Source: CAZKAP01 sp964550895
GTDB lineage: Bacteria; Bacteroidota; Bacteroidia; Flavobacteriales; Flavobacteriaceae
DNA: 64,000 bases
NCBI GenBank assembly: GCA_964550895.1
Contig: CAZKAP010000010.1
Coordinates: 1 to 64,000 of the forward strand
Reading direction: 5' to 3'
Made by a program: the position numbers and the translations under genes. The notes under the pieces were generated by a model. That model did no database searches, was not told where the DNA came from, and worked only from the letters and a program-made list of their open reading frames with translations. Shown piece after piece: positions 16,201 to 25,127 of this stretch (within the stretch, counting starts at the first letter, position 1; each line of letters opens with the position of its first letter).

Positions 16201-19200
16201 CGGTAAACTCCGGGGGTTGTGATGGTTACATCGTAATCCAGTGTTCCCCCATTCTGCTGGAAGAAACTATTCGTACCGGCCAGGATGCCCACTTCGTTGT
16301 CCAAATTGGTAATTGTCCAATTCGGTACCAAATCCGTGGACTCCGCCTCGATAATCACCAAGCCATTCTCCTCCACGAAAACATTGTTACCCGAACCGCC
16401 ACAATCACCGTTCGATATGGTACCGGAAATGAGTCCGGTATTTTCGTCTATGGTAAGAGTAGGTGGCAAATTGGTAGCCGAATAGGTCGTGGTCTCCGTG
16501 CTGGTCGCTTCGATTTGCAGGCTAACGTCGTCTCCTTCCTGATTGAACTGGTTCCCGGGGTTGGTGACGTCGAAATCCACATTGGCGTTATTCGTCAGTA
16601 TTACGGTTACCTCCTGCCCATTATCGTATGTGATCGATAGTATGGCCGTCCGGTCCGCTCCGGTTCCGCTCAGGGCGATCTCCAGCGGATTGCTGGAACT
16701 TGGATCGAGGAGGGTTCCGCTGAAATCTCCGCTGGTAATGCTAAAGTCGGCCGCATCGGCTCCGAATATGGCGATCGATTCCACAAAAATACCCACATTT
16801 CCACCGGATACATCTACGTTGAGGGTGCTGCTTTCTCCATCTGCCACGACCAGAGTTGTGGGTGCGGAGAGGCTGCTCGCTACACTGGGCGACCCTACGG
16901 GGCTGTCCTCACCGAGGAATTCGTAATTCTTCTGGCTGCCCCCTCCACGCGAAGGAGCACCGGCCAGGATATGCACACCGGGGCCCGATACGATGGCCTG
17001 GGTTCCATGCCGCTCGGTATTCAGGTCGGCCAGTCTCTTCCAGGTTTGGGTAACCGGATCGTATTGCTCGGTAATCTTCAGGGCATCGTCGGTAAGCACA
17101 CCGTAAACGTCCTCGTCCTGAACCTCACCTCCGATAACCACCAGCTTATCGTTGAAATTCACTGAAGCCGGGGCTCCTCGGGGGGTCGGTATGTTCTGAT
17201 CGGATGGCAGCGTACTCCAGGTACCCGAAGTGAAGTCGAATACATCCACCTCGGCGATAGTGGGAGCCCAGACGCCTCCTACTCCACCGGAAAGCCGTCC
17301 ACCTGCCAGGTACATCTTATCTCCGATAACCGCGGAGTGGAAGTGGTCTCGGGCCCGGGGCGCGTTCGGCAGTACCGTCCATTCGCCCGTGGCCGGGTTA
17401 AAGGAATCAAATTGGTTCACAAAGCCTCCATCGTGACCGTCGTTATTCCCACCCACGATGTAGAAGATATCGTTGTACACTACCAATCCTGTCGAACCAC
17501 GGCGACGTGCCACTGGAATCTCGGGTCCTTCGATCCACTGCTCGGTCGCCGGGTTGAACATCCATATGTTCGTGGCCGGAACTTCATTGGGAAAATTATT
17601 CGTCTGGAAGGCGCCAATGATCCAAATGAGGCCCTTGTATTCCGTGGCCTGGAAGTGGTTAAATTCGAAAGGAGCCGAATCCACCAGGGATTCCCAGGTA
17701 TCGTTGGTATAATCGTATACGTCTATGGTCTTGGCATTCTCGCGGCCTCCCATGAGGTAGAACTTATCACCGGCCTGTACGAAGGAATTCTCGTGACGGG
17801 CGGTATAGTTCTCGTTTTCGTTCTTATCGGTCCAGATGAAGTCGGCCGATACTGTCCAGGTAAACACCTCGCTGGATGGGGCCGAATTCGGAAGCTTGGC
17901 CGTAACCACCACGTTATGTACACCATCTCCATTGGGACCACCCGCGGCTGCAGATGCGGCTATGGTACCCGATATGGCACCGGTCTCGGGATTGATGTTA
18001 ATGCCATCGGGCTGACCCGAGATGTAATACTCGAGGTCGAAGCTCGGATCTCCACCCGTGGCAGATGCCTGCAGGTTAACGGAATTAGTGATTTCGTTGG
18101 TCTGATTGGCGATGGGCGCCATATTCAAAACAGGGAAACCGGTATCTACCTTATACACTTCTATGGCACTGATCGTCGGGTTCTCCACTTCGCGACCGAA
18201 ACCTATGTTCAGGGTTCCGTCCGTGACAGTGACCGAATAGCTCAGCATACCGGCTACGTCGTGACCAAATTCTTCGACCAGATCCAGGTTGTTTTCTACT
18301 GCATTGCCTTCGATCAGGATGTCAAAAATCCGATCGCCTACCTGGTTCAGATCGTCAAAACTGTTTGCAAAGTACAGATTAACGACATAGCTACCGTTCT
18401 CCAGATCCAGGGTGTATTCCATATCCGGCAGGCCGTTGGGATCGAAGCGTTCCTCGGCAAATATCTGATCGAAGACCATTTCGCTGATGTAAGCAGGTAT
18501 GGAAGGATCACGGCTTTCATAGGGTACGCCTCCGAATCCTATGGTAGTTCCGGTGTTTACGGAGAAGTTCCCCCCGGTTCCGGCCCCGGACTGGCTGTCT
18601 TCCTCCCAATTGGGTCCGATATCCGTCGAGGTGATCTGATTCCCTCCGGCATTTAAACGGTACGAGAAGGCATCGAATATCTCCCAGGTCAAATTGAGGA
18701 TGGTGGTATCGTCGGAAAATCCGTCCGAATCGTCTATGGTTATGGTGACGGAATAGGGACTGCCCGCATCGGCTCCATCGGCGATGGTTCCGCCGATCTG
18801 ACCGTTGGTGGGTTCCAGGGAAACACCCGGAGGAAGTCCTGTAGCAGCATATTGCAAATTCCCGTCTCCTCCTATGGCCTGAACACCCAGGCTTCCATTG
18901 AGGACTTCCCCATTATTAGAGACCTGATCTGGTATTTCATAGGCATAGATCGGAGTATCGTTATCCAAGGCATCGAGGATCTCAATACCATTGATCAGCG
19001 GATTCTCGATCACGTCGTGCAGAAGTTGAATATCAAGTGAACCATCCGTTACGGGGATGATATGCGTGATCACTGTCCCCACATTGTTTCCATAGGTACC
19101 CGACAGGTCGATGTCCTGCAGTAAGGGGTAATTCCGGCCCTCTAACTGTACATCGAATATGCGCTCTCCGGCCTCACTGGTTCCGAAGAATCCATTACCC

Positions 19201-22200
19201 ATGTACAACCTAACCTCGTAATTGCCGGCCTCGGTAATGGGGAAGGAATAGGTCAGGTTTGGAGCTCCTGGGGTGAGATCAGCCCGCTCCGTCTCAAAAA
19301 TCTCCAGGGGAGTTGTAGTCTGATCGACGGAGGGATCATAGGTGTTAATGGTTCCTTCGAAAACCCAATCCGAGCCCGGATTTACCAAGTACTGGGATGG
19401 ATTGGCCAGGGTATCTTCTTCCCAGTCCATCTCTCCATCTATTGCCGTGAGCTGCGGGCCGCCGGAATTGACCCGGTACAGCACGGCTCCACCTTCGATG
19501 GTCGAAACCGTAAAGGTGTCTTCCACGAAATTGGTATCCCCATCCGTAGCCCGAACGGTGATATCCGAAGTGCCCACGGTAGCCGGGAAGGTGATCGTCA
19601 GCAGGTTGCCATTAATAGCCGCCCCAAAATCCGTGTTGGTATTGGATTCAACGGTATAGGTCAGGTTATCCGTTCCAAAGTTGTCATCGAAGTAGTCGTC
19701 CATATTCAGTACCACATCATTGGCACCTACGAGTTCCTGGACATCGGGAATCTCCTGAACCACGACAGGTATTTCGTTGAGGACGTTCAGGAAATCCCAG
19801 GAACCCTCCAGCTCCTTACCGGGGGTATTCGAACTTCCTATAAATCCTACGGCCAGGTCACGAGTATTCTGCTGTATGGCCTCCAGGATGGTTCCCTGGG
19901 CAGCGATGGTGGCTATGGAAACTCTGGGATTGGTATCAATCTGATACTCGAGTTCCACCTGTCCGTTTGTCGGATTCACCTCAAAATAGAACTTGATGGT
20001 CTCCGTGGGGCGATCACCAATGGGCAATGCCGAGGTAATCGGTGTTCCGGGTACATCGTTGATTTCCTGAAGTATTTCGAAGCCATTCAGGTTCACCACG
20101 AACTTGATGTAGTTGCTCTGGGTTCCGTCTCCTATGAAGAATCCGAGCTCCCCTGCACTTACCCCGTTGGTATTCTCGTAGAGTCGCAATGGACCCGTAA
20201 AGCCATTCATACCTCCCACGACAGTAAAAGGACCAGTAGAGGCATCCACCTGTACCCCGTACTGATAGCCTTTTTCCTGAGTATTGGTTGCGCCCAGTGC
20301 AGTACCTTCCGTCATATGAGAAGTCATGATACCCGGAGCTCCACCCAATACATCATTCGGATTCGGTCCGTTGTCCCGATCGTCGATCCAGTTCAGCCAG
20401 TTGGCTCCCGTATCGCCGTTGTTCATCAGACCCGTCATGCCCAGTCCGAATATGCCGCCCAGGCCTTGCTGATTATTAAACAGGGCATTGCTGACGGGCA
20501 GAGTAAAGGCATCGGAACCGGCACTTAAAGGATCGCCGAGCTGGAAAGGATCGTCAGCATCGGCTATGCCGTCGGCATCGTCATCGGGATCATTCAGATC
20601 CGATACCAGTGTTCCGCCAGCGGCCTCATCGAAGTCGTTGGGCTGAGAACCACCGTTGCAAACCGCGGTTCCATTATCTTCTTCATCCTGATTGGAGTAT
20701 CCATCGAAGTCACCGTCCGCCAGTGGATCATAACCGGGCTCTCCGGGTTCTATACAATTCAGGAAGTCATTGGGCTCATAAACTATGATGCTCCCTCCGG
20801 AAGGATTTCCAGTTGAGGTACCTCCCAGTGTACCTACCCAGATGGTACCGGGAAAGATCTCGTTGTCGCCGTTACAGGTTATACCCAGGGCATCACCGCT
20901 GATTCCCGAAAGGAAAGCGGAGGTGAGTGTCTGTAGTCCACCACTTCCATCGAGCTGTACCCGGCGAATTTGTCCCTGGTTGCTTCCTGCCAGCAAGTCG
21001 CCTTGCATGGCACCACCGAAGTTGGAGGCCGTGTACTCGTCTATACCGTTGGTATTGGTTCCCCATATCACAACCGGATTATCTGTTGCACCATCGGGAT
21101 TAGGCTCGGATGGGCCTCTCCAGTCGCCCTCTACGGGGTTGGCAACGGCCACCGGAGGCCAGTTGGCCGGTAGTGCAATACTGGGATCCGTAGTAGATCC
21201 CGGGGTGGATCCGTCCGGATCGTAGGTCTGTGTGCGAAAAACAGCGCCAGTGGTGCCCGCACCCGGTGCGGTAAACAAACCGGCACCGCTGGGGTTGGCC
21301 CTAACGGGTACGGGGTGCCCGCCATAGAACGAGCCAAAGGTATAGGTGTCCAGATTCGAAGTCACCAGTTCCAGATGATCCTTATTATCGATCTGCTCCC
21401 CTCCTGAGGCCGACTGGCTCCCGGGTTCCGCCGGGTTGTAATCGTTATTTACTGTAGCTAAGCCCTCGTTCTCCGGGAATCCTCCCCAGCCCTGATTGGC
21501 TCCATTATCCGTTACGTAGAGGGCTCCACTCTCGGTAACCACGAAGTCGTAACTGTTGCGGTAACCGGGGGAAAGCATCTTCACCGGGCTGGAATTATCC
21601 AGTATGGCCATATTGAGGCCGTCGTTTCCACCCCAGGGATCATTGACGTCGATACCGTTGTAATTGGGATCGTCTGGATCGGTTACCCCATTGACATTGG
21701 CTCGGGTAGGATCGTCCAGCGTAGGCAAATCGTAAAGGTACTGACGGCCCCCATCGGTCTTGATCCCGAGGGCATCCAAAACGCCCAGATCGAAGGCCAG
21801 TATGGCACCGGAAAGGGCATACTCGCAAGTGTACACGAAGTTGATCGAGGGGGCACCGCCGTTGGTGTTACCCCCGGAGGCGACGATCAAATATTCAGTT
21901 CCATTGATGGTGGCCAATTCCAGTGCATTGGTGGAATGGTTCTCCTCGGAACGGGGAAGGCCCCGCACGATGTCGACCACATCCCAGTCGCTGCCCGTCC
22001 AGCTAAAGCGGGTAACTACACCGGAGTTGGTGTCGAGCCCGACATCCCCGTTACCTCCTCCGGATCCTGCACCGATTCGGAAATCACTGGATGAAACATA
22101 GAACACCGGGTTGGAAACCGTGCCCCCAACGGTGATCCCGGTTACCTGTCGCTCGATACTGTTGTGCGGGGATCCATCGTCATTGTGGTCCGGCATGGTC

Positions 22201-22478
22201 TGTATGTCATTCAAGACCTCCACAGCGGTGACCACATAGTCCTGAGGGCCGTTCCGCTGTATGGTATAAATCTTTATGAGCCCCGGGTATTCGGCCGTAT
22301 ACAGGCGGCCATCGGGTCCGAACATGAGCGAGGTGATGCCATTGGAAGCATCTCCGAACCCATTAAAATCAAGGAAACTTTCATCGAAACCCTGGGCACG
22401 TACGGTACCGGTAAAGGCAACCATCGCAAGCAAGACCAGGCCGAATGATCGAAGGAATTTGGGGCAATTCTTTTTCAT
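13245..22478 (-). CDS. Giant T9SS-secreted multidomain adhesin-like protein
   Basis: 3077 residues. A Sec signal peptide (about 1-28, ending TVRAQ) is followed by a six-bladed glucose/sorbosone dehydrogenase-like beta-propeller (about 30-600), putative Ig-like repeats, two malectin-like carbohydrate-binding domains (about 996-1168 and 1273-1443, each with RxNxGG and AGERIFD / VGDRIFD motifs), a Kelch propeller (about 1548-1830), a CBM-like domain (about 2030-2230), eight PKD domains (about 2285-2985, each with YxWDFGDG or a close variant) and a T9SS type A sorting domain (about 2990-3077). It is expected on the cell surface or released. The dehydrogenase-like part may be structural. It lies next to wzc and converges on cpsB, so a role in holding or remodelling the capsule is plausible but unproven. 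Confidence 0.92.
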   Translation of the reverse strand: MKKNCPKFLRSFGLVLLAMVAFTGTVRAQGFDESFLDFNGFGDASNGITSLMFGPDGRLYTAEYPGLIKIYTIQRNGPQDYVVTAVEVLNDIQTMPDHNDDGSPHNSIERQVTGITVGGTVSNPVFYVSSSDFRIGAGSGGGNGDVGLDTNSGVVTRFSWTGSDWDVVDIVRGLPRSEENHSTNALELATINGTEYLIVASGGNTNGGAPSINFVYTCEYALSGAILAFDLGVLDALGIKTDGGRQYLYDLPTLDDPTRANVNGVTDPDDPNYNGIDVNDPWGGNDGLNMAILDNSSPVKMLSPGYRNSYDFVVTESGALYVTDNGANQGWGGFPENEGLATVNNDYNPAEPGSQSASGGEQIDNKDHLELVTSNLDTYTFGSFYGGHPVPVRANPSGAGLFTAPGAGTTGAVFRTQTYDPDGSTPGSTTDPSIALPANWPPVAVANPVEGDWRGPSEPNPDGATDNPVVIWGTNTNGIDEYTASNFGGAMQGDLLAGSNQGQIRRVQLDGSGGLQTLTSAFLSGISGDALGITCNGDNEIFPGTIWVGTLGGTSTGNPSGGSIIVYEPNDFLNCIEPGEPGYDPLADGDFDGYSNQDEEDNGTAVCNGGSQPNDFDEAAGGTLVSDLNDPDDDADGIADADDPFQLGDPLSAGSDAFTLPVSNALFNNQQGLGGIFGLGMTGLMNNGDTGANWLNWIDDRDNGPNPNDVLGGAPGIMTSHMTEGTALGATNTQEKGYQYGVQVDASTGPFTVVGGMNGFTGPLRLYENTNGVSAGELGFFIGDGTQSNYIKFVVNLNGFEILQEINDVPGTPITSALPIGDRPTETIKFYFEVNPTNGQVELEYQIDTNPRVSIATIAAQGTILEAIQQNTRDLAVGFIGSSNTPGKELEGSWDFLNVLNEIPVVVQEIPDVQELVGANDVVLNMDDYFDDNFGTDNLTYTVESNTNTDFGAAINGNLLTITFPATVGTSDITVRATDGDTNFVEDTFTVSTIEGGAVLYRVNSGGPQLTAIDGEMDWEEDTLANPSQYLVNPGSDWVFEGTINTYDPSVDQTTTPLEIFETERADLTPGAPNLTYSFPITEAGNYEVRLYMGNGFFGTSEAGERIFDVQLEGRNYPLLQDIDLSGTYGNNVGTVITHIIPVTDGSLDIQLLHDVIENPLINGIEILDALDNDTPIYAYEIPDQVSNNGEVLNGSLGVQAIGGDGNLQYAATGLPPGVSLEPTNGQIGGTIADGADAGSPYSVTITIDDSDGFSDDTTILNLTWEIFDAFSYRLNAGGNQITSTDIGPNWEEDSQSGAGTGGNFSVNTGTTIGFGGVPYESRDPSIPAYISEMVFDQIFAEERFDPNGLPDMEYTLDLENGSYVVNLYFANSFDDLNQVGDRIFDILIEGNAVENNLDLVEEFGHDVAGMLSYSVTVTDGTLNIGFGREVENPTISAIEVYKVDTGFPVLNMAPIANQTNEITNSVNLQASATGGDPSFDLEYYISGQPDGININPETGAISGTIAASAAAGGPNGDGVHNVVVTAKLPNSAPSSEVFTWTVSADFIWTDKNENENYTARHENSFVQAGDKFYLMGGRENAKTIDVYDYTNDTWESLVDSAPFEFNHFQATEYKGLIWIIGAFQTNNFPNEVPATNIWMFNPATEQWIEGPEIPVARRRGSTGLVVYNDIFYIVGGNNDGHDGGFVNQFDSFNPATGEWTVLPNAPRARDHFHSAVIGDKMYLAGGRLSGGVGGVWAPTIAEVDVFDFTSGTWSTLPSDQNIPTPRGAPASVNFNDKLVVIGGEVQDEDVYGVLTDDALKITEQYDPVTQTWKRLADLNTERHGTQAIVSGPGVHILAGAPSRGGGSQKNYEFLGEDSPVGSPSVASSLSAPTTLVVADGESSTLNVDVSGGNVGIFVESIAIFGADAADFSITSGDFSGTLLDPSSSNPLEIALSGTGADRTAILSITYDNGQEVTVILTNNANVDFDVTNPGNQFNQEGDDVSLQIEATSTETTTYSATNLPPTLTIDENTGLISGTISNGDCGGSGNNVFVEENGLVIIEAESTDLVPNWTITNLDNEVGILAGTNSFFQQNGGTLDYDVTITTPGVYRFIWNSFYSGPEASEENDNWLKFPNNDNVWFFGIDLTAGDPGTEADIINNLLGAQTDIVFPGGTARQTPATTPEGASTNGFLKIYKSGGGSENYTWQSFTSDNDPHNVYVYFVNPGTYTMQISERSAGHAIDRVALYKVDGPDYSDAQLNSFPESPACEGAVGAAENSPYNVTVTVTENGGATETIDFVWTIGLPGELLAVINADVLSGNIPLTVNFTGSNSLDDVGVTSYAWDFGDGGTSTEADPQHIFTTPGVYTVTLTVGDADGNTDTATQDIEVLGTGVGPTAVVSATPETGAPPLEVTFTGSDSTDDVEVVTYAWDFGDGGTSDEADPVYIYENPGTFTAALTVTDSEGLTDTATIEISVLGSGIPPTAIVSATPESGAPPLEVTFTGSNSTDEVAIATYAWDFGDGGTSDEADPVYTYVNSGTFTATLTVTDTEGLTDTATIDIVVNAAPVAIALADPVVGNNPLTVSFDGSTSSDDQDDIVSYEWDFGDGTGTSTEVSPQYEFTTPGVYTVSLTVTDGGGLTGTDTIDITVNENDSPIPVATASVTEGQAPLTVIFDGSGSTDDTGIESYQWDFKDGTTSTEVSPIKTFNTPGTYDVTLTVTDIDGLSAVATIVITVNVPNEAPVAVIEASVTEGEAPLEVSFTGSGSTDDVGIESYQWDFGDGTSSTQADPTHLFTGIGEFTVTLTVTDAGGLTDQSSILITVQQPTENEAPVAVASAAPIAGDVPLVVNFTGDASTDDKGIVSYSWDFGDGSPVETTPNTVHTYLTAGVYTAVFTVADEEGLTDTEVFTITVNEPNTGPEADIVASILSGEAPLSVDFDGSGSTDDKGIATYSWDFGDGATGMGSNPTHVFSDAGNFQVVLTVSDAEGLTDTASVTVTVTDNEPDMGTSFGLVAERNPVTDGVASVQLLDDLANETPQVFYVHDYTGRLVGSFDPQDIFDGASSYLIPVNGFRTSVYIITVETLSGKRAGTRIVIE
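13530..15620 (-). repeat. Eight tandem PKD-domain repeats
   Basis: Eight repeats of roughly 80-90 codons encode PKD beta-sandwich domains. Repeats 2 and 3 are the most similar at DNA level, sharing a 32-base exact stretch near 14950-14985 and 15210-15245, which points to recent duplication. Domain 5 has DFKDG in place of DFGDG. The array forms a rigid stalk before the sorting domain. Confidence 0.85.
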
Positions 22479-22532
22479 CTTCTGTTGGGGATATTAAACT
22501 GTAAATGTTAACGGTACATCTACCGCGAGCAA

Positions 22533-22564
22533 CAAAAATATTCGGTTGGCCTTCCGTGGCCAAA
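22533..22564 (-). promoter_or_regulatory. Promoter of the giant protein gene
   Basis: On the minus strand TTTG (22564-22561) and TATTTTTG (22540-22533) are separated by exactly 20 bases, a full match to the Bacteroidota housekeeping consensus TTTG-N19/20-TAnnTTTG. Transcription would start near 22525, leaving a leader of about 45 bases before the ATG. Together with the terminator at 22650-22673 it makes the giant gene a separate unit from the wzc operon. Confidence 0.75.
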
Positions 22565-22649
22565 TGCAATGGCAATATTTCGTCTAAAATAGCAAGAATG
22601 CCGTTTAGCGGCACCTTTGCGTTTGTTAAGAAACGGTAGCCAAATCCAC

Positions 22650-22673
22650 AAAAAAACTCTCCTGAGCAGAGAG
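22650..22673 (-). terminator. Terminator after wzc
   Basis: On the minus strand a CTCTC / GAGAG stem with a 7-base loop is followed by seven T. It sits about 50 bases past the wzc stop and before the promoter of the next gene. Confidence 0.6.
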
Positions 22674-22724
22674 CTTCTTCGTATTAATATTCTTTCAATT
22701 TCCTACGTCCAACGGAAGAAGGAT

Positions 22725-25112
22725 CTAACGGCCAAACCAGGACTTCTTCTTCTTTCCGTAGCCATAACCGTACTTACCGCCATATCCCAGATTACTGGTC
22801 TTAACGTCATTCACCACGAATGCCAGCCCTTTGATCTTGCCGTCGGCCCTTAGTTTCATGGGGAACTGCAGCATCTTGGTCTCTGTGGTTTCGGCCCGGG
22901 TTACGTAAATAGTATGATTGGCGAAATGCCCAATGAGCAGGGTATCTGATACCAGCATCATCGGGGAAGTATCCACGATCACGTAATCGTATTTCTGGGA
23001 ACTTTTTTCCAGTAATTCTCCAAGGCGATCGCTCATCAGCAGTTCGGAAGGGTTCGGGGGTATCCTGCCCGAATAAATAACATCGATGGGATTATTAAAC
23101 AGCGTAACCCGGTTGACGATGTCCTCCGGCTGAAGCTTGGGATCCACCAGGAACTCCGTGAGGCCGGCATTGACCCGACTATTGCGTATATCGGTTACCC
23201 CGATGCTCTTATTCTGAAAGAACTTCTTGAACTTGGGGTTACGAACGTCCGCCCCGATCAGCAACACGCTCTTATCGGTGGCCGAGAGTATCATGGACAG
23301 GTTGACCGACAGAAAGGTCTTACCTTCTCCAGAGACGCTTGAGGTGATGTATACGATATTATTCTTGTGCGTTTCCCCCGGTTTACGGGTACGAATCAGG
23401 TAGTCCAGATTGGTTCGCACGATACGCAGGGCTTCGGCCAGGACGGAACGGTCGTCGTGCATCACAATTTTACTCTGGCGCCGTCCTATCCTGGGAAGCT
23501 CACCGAGGACAGGGATGTCTCCCGTCAGGCGCTCCACCTGGTACATATTATGAATTTTGTTGTCCAGTAGCTCCTTGGTATAAATGATAACGAAGGGAAG
23601 ACCCACTCCCATCAGGAAGAACGCCAGAAAAATAGCCGGTTTCTTTGGGGCTACGGGAAATTTGCCATAGTAAGCCCGGTCGATGAGTTTCGACTTGGGA
23701 GAAGTCGATGCAACGGCAATCTGAGCCTCTTCGCGCTTCTGCAACAAATAGAGATAGAGCTGTTCGGTAGTCTGTTGCTTGCGGGTGATGTCCCTGAGCG
23801 CTCGCTCCGTTTTCGGTGCGCTGTAAATTTTCGAGCGAATAATAGCGCGTTGTCCGCTCAGGTTATTCAATTGAAGCGTCAGGTTGTTTACCGTATTGTT
23901 CAGAGAGGACTGCATGGTCCTCTTCAGGGCATTTAACTCTCCGTCCAGATTAACGATTACCGGGTTCTTCTCGTTGGAACTCTTCAACAAACGGTTTCGC
24001 TCTTGAATCAACTGGTTATAGCGCTGGGTGGTGGCGGCTATGGTCGGATCGTTCAGGCCTACGTTTGGTGGAATGATGTCAAAGCGATCCTGATTGTCCA
24101 CGATATCCTTCATGGCGGCCGCTATGTTCAATTGGGTCTCCGCATCGGCGAGCTCTTGTCGGTTGGCAGCCCCCACATTCAGATTGACATTTGCCTCGGA
24201 GGCCAGGTCCGTTACTCCACGCTGCGCCTTGAATTCTTCTGCAGTCTGATCCACACTGGTCAGGCTGGAAGAAATATCCGCGATACGATCGTTGATAAAC
24301 CGCGCCGTTCGATCGGCTATGGTTTGCTTATCCTCTATGGCATTCTGATTGTAAATCGACACGAGTTCGTCCAATATATCCCTCGCCTTCTCTCTCTGTT
24401 CATCGACCAGCGAAAGTGTTAGTATATTCGAGAACTCCTCTCCCTGAATAACCCGGATTTCGTTTCTGTACCGCTCTGCAACGTCCATTACCGGGGCAAT
24501 TCGCACCCGAAGGCGGTCCCCTTTGTACTGATCGAAGTAAGCTTCATTAGGTGTAATGACGATCGATCCGATAGAGGTCATGAGGTTTTTTCCGTAATCC
24601 ACCCGCTTCACCTCCTCGTTGTCGGTATCGATCTCCCGGTATGAAAAGGAGGTATCTCCGTCCAGGTCCAGGTAGAATGCCAGTTCGGACTGATTAAAGG
24701 TCGAATCCTGTCCTATAAAATTCAGATTGACCGGGGATTTCCTGTACAATTCGGTGCTTATAATATTGCCCTGATTGTAAACGCTCACGTTCAGATTCAA
24801 CCTTCTCACCACCTCGATCAGATTGGAGCGAGAAGCGATAATTTCAATTTCGTCTTCTACGTTATTCGAAGCCCCCTTAAAGACACTCAGATCCGAAAAC
24901 AGGTCCAGGGCGGAGGTGGAATTGTCTTCGTCTATGATCTGAATTTTCGCAGTGGCTTTATACTTGGGCGTAGTGTACCGAATATTAACAACCGCCAGGA
25001 ACAGACAGATGGCCACCGAAACGACAAACCAGAACCAATTCTTCAGATACGGTTGAATGATATCCGATAATTCCGGCCCCTGTTTGTTACTATTCTGATT
25101 GGGTATGTTCAT
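22725..25112 (-). CDS. wzc: Wzc-type chain-length determinant and tyrosine kinase
   Basis: 795 residues. An N-terminal Wzz domain with a membrane segment (about 32-52), a long periplasmic coiled-coil region (about 250-450) and a second membrane segment (about 500-520) lead to a cytoplasmic BY-kinase domain. Walker A SSVSGEGKT is near 590; the A' motif reads VLLIGADVRNP, with Gly where many homologues have Asp, a variant I believe is common in Bacteroidota; the Walker B-like YDYVIVDTSP follows. The tail GYGGKYGYGYGKKKK carries four Tyr as phosphorylation sites. It controls polymerisation and export of the capsule with Wza, opposed by the PHP phosphatase. It is the last gene of the degT-flaA1-wza-wzc operon. 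Confidence 0.95.
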   Translation of the reverse strand: MNIPNQNSNKQGPELSDIIQPYLKNWFWFVVSVAICLFLAVVNIRYTTPKYKATAKIQIIDEDNSTSALDLFSDLSVFKGASNNVEDEIEIIASRSNLIEVVRRLNLNVSVYNQGNIISTELYRKSPVNLNFIGQDSTFNQSELAFYLDLDGDTSFSYREIDTDNEEVKRVDYGKNLMTSIGSIVITPNEAYFDQYKGDRLRVRIAPVMDVAERYRNEIRVIQGEEFSNILTLSLVDEQREKARDILDELVSIYNQNAIEDKQTIADRTARFINDRIADISSSLTSVDQTAEEFKAQRGVTDLASEANVNLNVGAANRQELADAETQLNIAAAMKDIVDNQDRFDIIPPNVGLNDPTIAATTQRYNQLIQERNRLLKSSNEKNPVIVNLDGELNALKRTMQSSLNNTVNNLTLQLNNLSGQRAIIRSKIYSAPKTERALRDITRKQQTTEQLYLYLLQKREEAQIAVASTSPKSKLIDRAYYGKFPVAPKKPAIFLAFFLMGVGLPFVIIYTKELLDNKIHNMYQVERLTGDIPVLGELPRIGRRQSKIVMHDDRSVLAEALRIVRTNLDYLIRTRKPGETHKNNIVYITSSVSGEGKTFLSVNLSMILSATDKSVLLIGADVRNPKFKKFFQNKSIGVTDIRNSRVNAGLTEFLVDPKLQPEDIVNRVTLFNNPIDVIYSGRIPPNPSELLMSDRLGELLEKSSQKYDYVIVDTSPMMLVSDTLLIGHFANHTIYVTRAETTETKMLQFPMKLRADGKIKGLAFVVNDVKTSNLGYGGKYGYGYGKKKKSWFGR

Positions 25113-25127
25113 TTTTTGATGATTGCA

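Noticed and set aside
13435..22448. Many plus-strand open frames inside the giant gene, some above 400 codons
   Set aside because: All are antisense shadows of the 3077-residue protein; none shows a known motif.
22725..25112. Wzc A' motif variant (Gly for Asp in VLLIGADVRNP) as an inactive kinase
   Set aside because: The Tyr tail and Walker A are intact and this variant seems usual in Bacteroidota homologues.
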